Assembly (NCBI RefSeq): GCF_020382885.2
Contig: NC_058502.1
Span: forward strand, 6,643,501-6,707,500
From: Scatophagus argus
Taxonomy: Eukaryota; Chordata; Actinopteri; Scatophagidae
DNA: 64,000 bases
Direction of reading: 5' to 3'
The notes under the pieces were generated by a model. The model was given only the letters and a program-made list of their open reading frames with translations, was not told the DNA's origin and did not search any database. A program made the position numbers and the translations under genes. Positions 38,547 to 49,908 of this stretch are shown here, piece after piece. Position 1 is the first letter of the stretch. Every line of letters starts with the position of its first letter.

Positions 38547-39429
38547 CTAAATCAAACCTATGATTGTATCTAACAGTGTTTAGTTGGTTTACGACAGCTA
38601 AAATGTTAAATGTACAAAACATATGATGATGTTAATGATGGCTCATTGTGACTGGAAACCATAGCTGGCACGTTGGATGTAGCCCACCACTAATCAGAGG
38701 GTATTTCTGTTCACGTTTCAGTACAGAGATTACTCATAATTCCTAAGATGTTTCAGAAACAGTCACAGTCGAAAAACCGTGAGACAGTCATGGGTAGCAG
38801 ATGACATTTTAACATCATCCCACAGAAATTACTATGAAAACTTTCTCCCGCCTCCTCTGACGAGCGCTTCAACTATCGGAGAATCGGAACTTCTACAATT
38901 ACGAGTTCAGGACAGTGGAATCACATGATTAGGGGTTAACAGCTGTCTGCAAAATTCAACTGATTGTTGGTTTCAAAAAATTAAATTGTACTTATAAGAT
39001 TCTTAATTTTAGTTTTCATTTTATGGCTGAAAACGTGTTTAAATGACTGTTTGACGAGCCGTCTGTTCACTTCAGTGGCTGGATTGTGACTTTTACGAGT
39101 GGTCCGTGAAGGTCACAGCATAACTCTTCAGGCACAGCAGATCAGACACAACAAGCCTTCACAGACTGTAATGATCAGGTAGGACTTTCAGAGTGCCAAA
39201 TTAAAAACGTGTTAACTGTTCCTGTCAGTCCGTTATAATCGCTTTCTCTCAAGAATGGGGACTGCTTAGATTTGTAATCTCTTTTTTTTAAAACTGGCGG
39301 TTTAAGGCGAATTTGCTGTTAAAATAATGTTAACGGTTGCTCTTTTCGGATGTGATTCTGCCTTCTTTCGGGTGCGTGTGAGGGGATTTTGTTAATGAGA
39401 GATACCGACTCTCTGATTGATTTTGATGT

Positions 39430-39640
39430 CTTTAACGGTGTGAGACAACAATGGAGACGGAGGTACCGGTGTTTTGAGGCTGGACGCCAGCATGGCTCCT
39501 TTGTTGACCGCAGTTGTGAATTAAATTTAGCGCCAACGGTCCTTTCTGCGGGTCAGTGAAGTAAACGCTAGTGTTAATTAATATAGTCATACGGTTTAGC
39601 TAGCTGGCTAGCTGCTAGCGAAAGTGCTGTGGATGGGATG
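39430..39640 (+). promoter_or_regulatory. CpG-richer patch with a GCTAGC cluster, possible upstream promoter
   Basis: The stretch is richer in CG dinucleotides than its surroundings and includes overlapping GCTAGC/CTAGCTGG units at about 39596-39620. A comparable cluster sits beside the adss2 first exon (18300-18660). It may mark an alternative upstream promoter of slc29a1, but there is no direct evidence. Confidence 0.2.
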
Positions 39641-42600
39641 GTTGCCTGAGGGAAAAAATAGTGTGTTTTAATTTTATTTTGATTGGCAAACAGACGCTTA
39701 AATGACTTATTCTCATTTTTCACAAAAAAATAGTCTTAATTAACTTTGAGGTGGGACCTGCCCAGTCAAGTTGAGCTCTTTTAACGGAATGGTTAACGTT
39801 ATACATTTAATGAGGTCGTCTTATATTTTAGAGCAAGATTGTGAAGCAGCGCTGGTGATCTGACTATGATTAAATCATGTGGCTCAGGATCCGTGATGGC
39901 TGAGAAGAAAGCACGTGTGTGGCTGGTGGCTGTAATGACGCGTTCAGTGGCAGCACGTGGGGACATGGGGTCTCACAGGACGCGACAGTGTGGAAAAAGT
40001 TGAGAGAAGACCCCGCTGAAAGTTTGATGAGCTTGTCCGAAAACATTAACATTCCAGCTGCAAGGTGAATCTGTGATACATGTGCGTTTATGTAGGTCAC
40101 TGTGATGTTAGTTTAGTTAAGTTAAATGTTCCTATAGTACTCAGTAGTGACTTGGTTACATGATAATTAGTTGTATTGCTGTGGAATGTTCTCTTGTAAG
40201 TTTTTGCCATTTTACATTTTAATGATTATAGGGCATAGTTTTAGAGAAGTAACTTTTCTAAATGACGATGGCTCTCTCACTATGAGTGAGTGAGTGTTTC
40301 CTGGCTTGGCTCCATGTCACACATGTCTGTGCTATTTGCAACTCTGCTGACCCTGAAGCAAGGAGAAGACCGCACCAGAATGGTGGCTTTGTTTTCCACT
40401 GAACAGCTGACGGGACAGTAGCCTTGGCCCATCTCTGGGTGTGCAGGAGCATATGTCTTTATAGGAGTAGGAGTTAGGTTTTCCCATCTGTTGACTGGTG
40501 CGTCTCGCTCGAACAGGAAAACAAAACTGTTTGTTATTGTCCATGTTGGTAGAATTTAGCGTGTATCATTTCGAGCTGGTGGTGACTCCTCCTGTGAAGA
40601 CAGAGTAAGTTAAACTGACCTATTAAAGGGAATACAGGAACTGTGGCCCCTCTGGTCTTAGTCATTTAAACCCATCAGCACTGACTACATTGTAGTCTTG
40701 GTGAGAAGCGGAGCTGCTATTACCCATTCATCAGTCAGCCTCTTGAACCAACTAAAAAAGACAGGCAGCTGGAGATGGGCTTTGTTCCCATTCTCTCTGA
40801 TAAGGCGGGAAATGATTTGTGGCACAAAGGGGCGGGCCGTGGTGAAGACAATGGATTTCGAGACCTTTTTATGGTCCCTCCCTTGGTCCCTCCCTCTTTT
40901 AGCGTGATGGCTTTTTTTTCTTGCCAGCGTTCTCTCCGAGGAGTTACCTTTGTTTTTGGCGCTCTCATTAGTGTCTCACGAAAGTCTCTTTTCCTGTCTC
41001 TGTGTCACTGTATTAAGTCTTGCCCTGATCACATCCCAGTTTTACTAAAAGCGTGTGTAATTCAGTATCCTGGTATGTTTGGAATAGATGCAAATCACTT
41101 AATTGTCTTCATTGAGTAACAAGCGGAAAGCACCAAGATACAGATTTCATTTATGAGGAAAAGGGAGTGGAGAATGGTATTGTTTGGAGTGGAACTGTAC
41201 TCTATTTTCACTCACTTCTTTGTGCTTCCTCAAAAATATGTTTTACAACATTGTTAGCGGTAGATGATTATTTGTTTTACATCCACTGATTAAATGTTAT
41301 TTTTCAAAATAAAACTACACCCTCTTGGACACCTTGACGTGTGTGGGTTGTTCCAGCGTAAAGAGAAAATGTTTTATTTGAATCTCGGCGTGATGATCGA
41401 CCTGACTGAGAACAACGGCACGCGTTCAATTTTGTGTTTTGATTGGCTTTCTGGCCCCAGCTTCTCAGAAAATAGGTCCAGCCAGTGTTTTTAGAGGTTT
41501 GTTTCTCTGTGTCGCTTTGTCAATCAGAGCGTCAGGTCTCTCACAGTGTTATCCAGGAATGCCGCCTCTGTTTGGTTTGCCTCTGAACACCCAAAAATGT
41601 CCTTTGCGGATGTGATGAGGTGACTGTGTGTTTGGCCTTCTGTCAGGGTTTTTCCTGTTTTCCCTGAAATGAGCTTTCAGGTTGAGAAACTGTTTAATCT
41701 GTTGAGTTTGATTCATTCATTTTTCCGTCAATAGAATTTCGTTTGGCCACTACTATAAAGCACGTGGCTGACATGAAAAGCCTGTGTGTAAGCTGTTCGA
41801 CGGGATGGGTGATGACCTCAAGATCGGCTTCCCACCAAACCGCAGTATGTGCATGTGATGGGAAGCAGTTAAATGTTTATGCAACGTTTCATTTGCTGCC
41901 GGAGTGAATACTATTAAAAGAAATCTCATCAACAATACATGGCCTACTTAACATTCAAGCGACAACCCAAGACGCCGCAAAATATGTCGAGTGTAAATTG
42001 GTGGTTGTTAATGAGCTCACAGATGCAGATTGAATTATGATACAGACTATAGCGTGCACCTTGCTGTGAGATTATTCGAGAATTCAAGAATTACTGTGTG
42101 AACACTGAGAGACCAACTCGCCCATCCCCACCTCTTTCAGTGTCTTTCACTGTGTCTGCTTGGTTGACCTTTGTCAAAAGGATGTTTTACAAAATCATAC
42201 AAAAACAAATGTTGTCTTTTGGATTTTTTTCATGTTCTATTTTGTTTTCACAACAGCAGGTGAGTGTGTGGTAATGTTGTAACTTGTCCAGACAAACAAA
42301 ACCAACTTGGCACAGAATGACATCGGCTCCAACCAGGTGCATTTCCAAGCTTATAACAAAGGCACAAGTCGGGCCAAACAGGAGAGCTCGCACCGCGGTC
42401 AATGCCTAATACCAGAGAATGCCTGTTGTGACTGGCGTGTTGCCGCTTGTGAAACGTGGGTAATTTAAGTTGAAAGATGATGAAAGAACGATTAGCTATC
42501 TGTAAGGACTGGGAAATGACCTCGAGGAAATGGGTTGTTCTTCCCTCAACTCATCATATGACCAGCATCAAACTGTTCTGTGTGTCAGCCTGGGAATAAA

Positions 42601-44000
42601 GGCGACCCTGTTAGCGAGGTGTACTCGTGAGACAAGAAAAATGCTCTTCACCCCTGTGTCCCATTTGTTATGTCCACTTCCCTCCGGTCTCTGTCACTGA
42701 TATCAGTTTCCCAAGGATTTAGATTTTTAGATGGTAAAGGAAACAGCTAAAAACTGTATTCCTTGCACATCTCTTCCTTTTATTTTGTCCCTTTTTGCAT
42801 TGGTAGGCTATAAACTTAACATTAAAGCTATAAGACAGTAAAGCATTCCATGGCTGTCAAAAATTTTAATAAAAACTTATAACAATGAACTTGACCATCA
42901 GAAAATAATTATGAATGATGTAGTCTCTGCTGTGATAAAATCAACACCTGGGCTGTAAGAAAAGAAAAATGAAAAGAGAAGTCATCAATTGTTATCATAA
43001 AATGATGATGATGATGATAAAACAAGCCAACAGTAATTTTATGTTGAGCTTCGGCTGGATTATAGTTCAGTCATCATCTGACCAACAGCAGATGCTTGTG
43101 AAAACAGAAAGTCTTGTAAGAAGAAGCCTCAAGCTGGTAATATAATTTTTACGTTATTTGAGATCGATTAAGCCAAGTTTTCAAGAGAGCTTGATTACAT
43201 TTTGGGCGCAATTGTGAAAGTGGCAAGTGGACTAGTTCGAATGACTATACAGATCTAAACTGTTGGCAAAATGTGAACTGAACTGTATTTTTTTTACCTT
43301 GAAAGTAGAGGAGGAAGCAATAATTTGCTGTCAGTCCTGTTTTTTGGGTTTTTTTTCCCTCCCCATTCAAGTGCCGATTGTTGGAGTTGGATGCTGGTGA
43401 GGGACTGGCTGGTTAAAGTTTAGTGTCAGATTAATGCCAAACTGGAGTTTTGTACCACTCTACAGACTGCAAAGTGTGTGTGTGTGTGGGGTGGGCACCG
43501 TTTCAACACCAGGCAGCTCGTGCCATCTGGCCCGTTTTCATGACACGTTAGGTTGAGAGAGGCGTATTTTAGTGGAATCTAGGACAAGGCTGAGCCAATG
43601 TGTTTTTACGCTGTGCCTGTATTGGCTCTGATTAGGTTTGGACCATGCTGTGGGATTTGACTGTGTCATGACAACCAGAGGGAAAGGGAGGCACACAGGG
43701 CAAGTCGGAAACTCACAGCAGTAGTATGTCCAAGTAATATAGTCAAGAATACAGTATGCTGTTGCGATACCAGTGCTTTACTCAGTCAGTTTGCATTGAA
43801 ATTTTAAGGAAAACAAATATACCTTGATATAAGTTTTAGGCAATACCACCAAGCTATTCTTCCTACCTATACTGTAATTGACACAAAGCACAAAGGTGAC
43901 ATCTAGACCAATGTTCTACATAAACTTAGATCTTTAAAAGAAGAATAATTATGACTAGTTTACTAGTTAACTGACTATTATTTTTGTTACCCACTAGGAA
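39641..44000. other. Gene-free interval
   Basis: No exon or RNA gene can be supported. Reading frames are short and lack family features. Confidence 0.5.
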
Positions 44001-44011
44001 GGGTAGCAACA

Positions 44012-44033
44012 ATTAATCGACTAGTCGACTAAT
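44012..44033. repeat. Palindrome centred on CGACTAGTCG
   Basis: ATTAATCGACTAGTCGAC and the next four bases form a 22-bp near-perfect palindrome. It matches the end of the ATTAATCGATTAGTC-type repeat seen elsewhere in the window, so it is probably a repeat end; the following 370 bases may belong to it. Confidence 0.55.
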
Positions 44034-44639
44034 CCCAGACTAGAGATCTTCTGTGAACTGAATTCCCTGATGATGAGTGGGAGATGTAAACTCTCAGAGT
44101 AAGAAGATTCCCCTGTGGGGTTTACATTCAGTGTTATTCACCAAAACATATTGTGTTGAGATCTAACAAATGCATGTTGAATGCATTTCCTGTCCCATAA
44201 ATCACTTGCCAAGCCAATTTTTCTTAAAGGTTTCAAGCCTGCGTTGTTGACATCCATATTTACTCTTCTTCTCCGCCTTTGCTCTGCACATTGCTGCGTT
44301 ACTTGGCGCCACCTCTTGATTGTTGGAGCGATGTGATGCCATTGGTAGGAATGTGCATCTCGCCAGTGTGTTTCATGATGAGAACAATAAACAGAACCCA
44401 CTCATAGAAACACAGCTATAGGATATAGTATAGTCGTCAAAAAGACCACAAGATACCGTTTTAAAATGGGTCCTCGATCAATCCGTGTGTTTTATTTAGT
44501 GCTGTTCCCTTTTAAAAGCTTGTGATCCTTTTATTTACTGAGACAACCTAAACTTCGCCTTGTGTTGTTTAGGTTGATTTGATGCCAAATTGCTCGTCTT
44601 GGAAAAAACGTTATTCTGTTTAGAGAAGGTTTCGCACAG

Positions 44640-45000
44640 CTATCTGAGCACATGTCCTCCATCAGATCCAGGGGAAAAGATAGTAGGAAAGAGGGGAGAG
44701 GGAGAGAGCATAAATGGTATTGAATAAGTTGAGAGTGGAGAAGAGAGACGAATAAAATGGAAAGAGGAGTAATCGGGTTAGTAAAAGGGCATTGGAGAAA
44801 GTAGGACAAGAAAATAGGAGTTGCACAATGAAGGCCAGGGGAGCAATGGATATGAAAATAATAATGATAGAGGCGCTGACTAGCAACAGTGGATGAAATG
44901 AGCTGAGAAATTAGTAGGACAGTAGGAAGTATGGGGGAGATGGAGTGAGAAATTAAGAAGACATGGGTGTATAGATTGAAAATTAAGAGACTGGAACAAA
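44640..45000 (+). repeat. Purine-rich tract
   Basis: About 360 bases are dominated by A and G on the plus strand, mostly GAGA/GGAAA/AATGAG mixtures. It creates a spurious 170-codon minus-strand frame of Ser, Leu and Phe. It lies about 300 bases upstream of the TATA-like box of slc29a1. Confidence 0.7.
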
Positions 45001-45286
45001 TGGGACTTTGTTCTCTTCTTTGCTGTGACATGAGCTTCTTCATACTTTCATGATTCTAACATGAATCTTGTCAAGGAAGGATTTGACTTATGCCCTGTTT
45101 ACTGTTGAAATCTGGGAGTTGATGTTCAGATGCCAAATAGTTTCAGACATGCATGTAGAATGCATGTAGAAATGTAAAGGAAGTCTGAGGTAAAGGGAAG
45201 AGGGAGGGGTGGACACTGAGATGCAAAGAGGGCAGGTCCAGTGGGCAGCAGACAGCAGGGTGTCAACCTACTAAACCTCTGTATCC

Positions 45287-45293
45287 TATAAAA
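45287..45293 (+). promoter_or_regulatory. slc29a1: TATA box candidate of slc29a1
   Basis: TATAAAA lies about 30 bases before a stretch that ends in a good splice donor (AGCT|GTGAGT, GT at 45373-45374). This geometry fits a promoter with start near 45318 and a short non-coding exon. Confidence 0.4.
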
Positions 45294-45317
45294 TGAAGCA
45301 TGCAGAGCTTTGCGTAG

Positions 45318-45372
45318 TTGCATCTGGCCAGAGGAAAGAGGATCCTTTTTTACTCCCGGACTGAGTTCAGCT
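45318..45372 (+). other. slc29a1: Predicted non-coding exon 1 of slc29a1
   Basis: The exon would run from about 45318 (start inferred from the TATA box) to the GTGAGT donor, and splice to an acceptor TTTCAG ending at 45887, 62 bases before the coding start. ENT1 genes have non-coding first exons, so the arrangement is plausible, but it is not proven. Confidence 0.4.
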
Positions 45373-45949
45373 GTGAGTAATTAAAAAGTGTGTTGGTCTT
45401 TTTTAAGGAGACTGAAAAATGGCTGTTTTTTGCATTTATTTATACCTTTTGGCATATTTAAAAGAACTTCTGTGCTTTGTGAGGTGATGTGTGTGTGTGT
45501 GTTTCTGATCAATGTGAAGCTTGCCTTGTGATTTTCACAGTTGTTACGCAACTCACTGACTAAGGGCCAGGATTTCTTTGACTCATGGTGTTCTAGTCAG
45601 TTTTTAACCACTTATTGTTCTTGTGGACTGTTTGTTGCTGTTCACAGCACAAAAATTAGGAAGTTGTCTTGTCACTGCATCTGTGTACTAAAGCGTTTGT
45701 GCTGATTTTTAAGCTGATTTAACCAAAAAGAAAACAAACATGACAGTTACTGAATTGGTCAGTTGTGTTATTTCTGTTCAAACTGCATTTCGCAGTCCAT
45801 TATATTGGTGGCGGTGAGGGGTGCAAAGTAGCACACGTTGAATGTTTTCCATGTTCGACACATGTAGTTCTTATCTGTGCGTTTCAGACTTGGTGCCTCC
45901 CTGATTAACCCCTAACTGAGCACGTGCCCCTGACAATCTAACGAGAACC

Positions 45950-45978
45950 ATGACGGCCATCAACGCACCTCGGGACAA
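45950..45978 (+). CDS. slc29a1: slc29a1 coding exon 1
   Basis: Encodes MTAINAPRD and two bases of Lys10. The start has A at -3, and the same intron position follows the Asp-Lys/Arg pair in ENT1. Donor AA|GTAAGA. Confidence 0.9.
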
Positions 45979-48900
45979 GTAAGAGAAACTTCTTCTGTTT
46001 CAGTTTCCGTATGTGCAAAAATGAGCCTTGGACGAGAGCCAGTAAATAAATTGTTGTTATTAAGTTCACTGACCTCAGTAATGTACTTTCATGTGAACTT
46101 CCTTTGTGTCTTCTTTCCCAGATACAATGCAGTATGGATCATTTTCTTCATCATGGGCTTGGGAACCCTTTTACCATGGAATTTTTTCATGACGGCCACA
46201 ATGGTAAGTTAGGGAACATTTTAGGACACTTGCAGTTGTCTGAATGTCAGAATATCTGCAGCAGAAAGCTGTTAATCTTTGGAGCAGACAGATGCAAGTG
46301 GAAGGAAGAGCCCTGTAGGTGGGCCTGTGGTTAAGAGACTAGCTAATTGAAAGGTCACTTCACTTAGAGAAAACCAAAATTGTTTGTTTACCTTTCCTTT
46401 CAAAACCACCTGGTTTCACTCAGGACGGCTGACCTGACTCCAGCCAGGTGGATTTCCATGGCCTCTCTAATCCCCAGCCATTCTTTTTGAGCTTTAAGGG
46501 GTTAACTTCTTAAAATGCGGAATTTCAGTTTCATTATCCTGGGGGAATGCATTTGGTCCCTCCCTTGAGGGGAATTTTAGGTTATAGAGCTTATTTGTTT
46601 TGACAAAGCAAAGTTGGATAACTACTTTGTTAAATAACATGTGCTTTAAAGACGTGATCCAGAAATATGGCTGTGCTGAAAAGGCCACAGCCTATAAAAT
46701 TTAAATGCATCACTTTTTAGTTTAAATTCCACATAATTTCAGCACTTAAAATGTGTCATCCAAACGACCTTCCACATCACTGTTGTTAACATTCACTCAC
46801 AGTTGCCACTTTATAGATTATAGCCAGTTAAAACAAAAATCCTGCAAGAAATCAAGCACTCATGTGAGTTTACATAATTGCTAGAGGGCTCCTTGTCCTT
46901 ACAGAACGATAAAGTTCTTGGTTTTGAACCCACACCATAAGCTGCTTACATCTCCGCAAATTACATTCATATGACAAAATCTTTGTATTCATTGATCATT
47001 GGCTGCAACCTTTACTGCTGAGTTGGAAGTGCTGATGGAGTCCCCCCCACAACCCCCACCCCATCCTTTTCTTCAGTATTTCACGAGTCGGCTGAAGCAC
47101 ACATCCACCGACGTCTCCTCCAATCAGACGGCAAATGGAACGCTGACGGACGTTCGCACTGTGCTGGAGTCAAAATTTAACAACGTGATGACGCTGTGCG
47201 CTATGGTACCCCTGCTCATCTTCACCTGCCTCAACTCCTTCATACACCAGAGGTATCCACCCTGCACCCCATACTGACACAGATGTACACTATATAGACA
47301 AAGGTATTGGGACACCTGACCATTACACCAACAGGGACTTTATGACAATGCTTTTTAAATAGACAGCTTTGCAGCTATAACAGCTTCCACTCTTCTGTGA
47401 AGGCTTTCCACAACATGTTGGAGTGTTTCTGTGGGAATTTTTGCCCATTCATGCAGTAGAGCATTTGTGAGGTCAGACACTGATGTTGGACCAAAAGGCC
47501 TGGTTCACAGTTCATCCTAAAGGTGTTGGATGGTTTTAAGGTCAGGACTCTGTGAGGGCCAGTTAAGTTCTTCCACACCAAACTCATCCAACCATGTCTT
47601 TATGGAGCTTTGCTTTGTGCACTGGGACACAGTCATGCTGGAATAGAAAAGGGCCTTCAACAAACTGCTGCCACAAAGTTGGAAGCATAGCATTGTCCAA
47701 CATGTCTTGGTGTGCTGAAGCATTAAGACTTCCCTTCACTGGAAGTAAGGAGCCAAGCCCAACCCCTGAAAAACAGCCCCCAAAGAGGTGTGTCTGGATA
47801 CTTTTGTCTGTATAGTGTATGTACGGTAATTAGAAGTCTTGTATCACATATGCACACCCCTCTATCCACAGGAAGCACCGAGTTAAAGCCTAAAGTGAAA
47901 AATATATACCAATTTCAGTGACAGCAAGATGTGGGGAAAGCAGTTACCACACTTAGATAATCAGCTTCTTAAGTCTGATTGATGTCCTTTTAGACAGTAT
48001 ACTGAAGCTGTTTGAGTAGAGAAATGTGCTAACAGGACATTACATTCAAAGGATGAACTCACTTGAGGCAAATTGTGCGGCGTTTTGTTCCTGCCCTTTC
48101 TGCCTGCCCTCCTGCTACCCCACGCCACTGTAGGTAACACGATCCTGCTCTGTGAATGAATATCTGTATGCCTCCGGTATGTTTGCTTTAATTAGAGTTG
48201 AACTGAGAGAGATCTGGGACGGACCCCAACCGCGACCGACTCTTCTCCTTCACAAACACACCCAGGAATGCTGTTTATGTTTTATACCCCCTCACCTTCC
48301 TTACCTCTCCCCACGTCTCCTCCAGACTTTGTTCTTTTTCTCCTGCTGTCGCTCACTTCCTCAACATACTCACTTTATTTCTGAGGAGTTGCCAGTTTTC
48401 TTCCGGTTTCTCTCGCACAAAATGCAACACAATCCACAACACTTATTTCCCACTTTCTGTTGGGATGACCTCAAATTGACTCTCCTACATAATAATTGGA
48501 AAATGTTTTTTCTTCTGTTGAATAATAGATCAGAATCGCTTCCATATTACCATTTCTTGTTTTCGTTTAGATTTACAGAGCTATCTTCTCTGTCTTCTTC
48601 TCCTCTGAACAGCTCTCTTTTATATATATATATATATATATATACTGCGTTTCGTTGCATTGTACTTGCACATGTGTAATGACAATAAAGTTGAATCTAA
48701 TCTAATATGATGAATATGAGTCGCTTATGCAATACTTGTAACGACTGCACTTCATCCAACATTCATTTTTAAAATAAACTCCTAAAGCATCCTGAGGATA
48801 TGAGTTTCAATTCGCTCTCTTCTCTGCTGTTGTCACTCTGTGTGTGAACCTCAGGATTCCTCAGAAGCTGCGGATCTCTGGCAGCCTGACGGTCATCCTG

Positions 48901-49867
48901 GTGGTCTTCCTGCTGACGGCGATCCTCGTCAAGGTGGACATGGCCCCGCTGCCCTTCTTCACCATCACTATGATCAAAATTATCTGCATCAACTGTGAGT
49001 TTCTAAACATGTAACTAATAATAATTACATGGTACTTCGGTATTTCTGCTCAGGGAAAGTCTCTCTGCCCACTCTGGTTTAACCTGCCGCTTTTAATTTG
49101 AATTTCTGTGTGATTTCTCAGTTCCACATAAAGTGTGGACCTCACGCAGCCTGACAGTAGACCACATCAGCGATGGTCAACTAAAGATTAGAAACACTTC
49201 TCAGTATTACACAATACATTTACACAGCAACACAATTTACAGCCAAACACTGAACATTATAAATTTATTAAAGGAAGTATTTACTTATGACAGCATTGTT
49301 GTAGAATGTTGTTGCAATATTTTAAGGATTTCCTTTACCTCATCTTCATGTTAAGATCACACAAATTGTTATTTCCACTTGTTTTCTCCCTTCTTTGAAC
49401 TACATCTTCCACATCCACTGTGTTGAGAAAAACCTCCACTCTCTTATACCACACTGAGCTTCAGAACGCAGTCTGTAATCCTGCTGCGTTTGTTTATTTA
49501 CAATGAGTCACTGAATAGTAGGGATAAGCTCCTTATCCCCACCGGGCCGGTCCTGACCCCCACGTCCTCATGAGGGGAGAAACCCACAGTGTTTGATTTG
49601 GTGGGGAGGACGCCGTGACCTTGAAGCTTTGATATCGACGTCGGCACATTCTTCTTAGCGGACACATGTTAGAAGATTTCTGCATCTAATTAACTTCTCG
49701 AGTTGTTATAAAGCTGTTGAAATCCAGAGGCGTGACGCAAGTTTGCATGAAAAAGCCTACATGTTACAACTGGGTGAGATAAATAGAGAAGACAAGAAAA
49801 TAGTAGTTATGTAACAGTTACGTAAAACAAATGCTTTGCACCATGTTGTTTTTAGAAAGTGTGTCAT

Positions 49868-49908
<41 letters not shown>

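Larger units (their letters stand above)
29791..39429. other. Gene-free interval
   Basis: I found no supported exon. The longest frame (36438-36965, 175 codons) has no recognisable motif and no splice context. Simple repeats occur at 33237-33282 (CA) and 38528-38546 (AT). The rest is AT-rich spacer without structure I can name. Confidence 0.5.

Noticed and set aside
44531..45043. 170-codon minus-strand open frame, hydrophobic and Ser/Leu-rich
   Set aside because: It is the antisense of a purine-rich tract, so its composition follows from low complexity. It has no domain, splice context or conserved pattern.
48152..48679. 175-codon plus-strand open frame in an slc29a1 intron
   Set aside because: It ends in a TA microsatellite and a retroelement tail, and shows no protein-family features.
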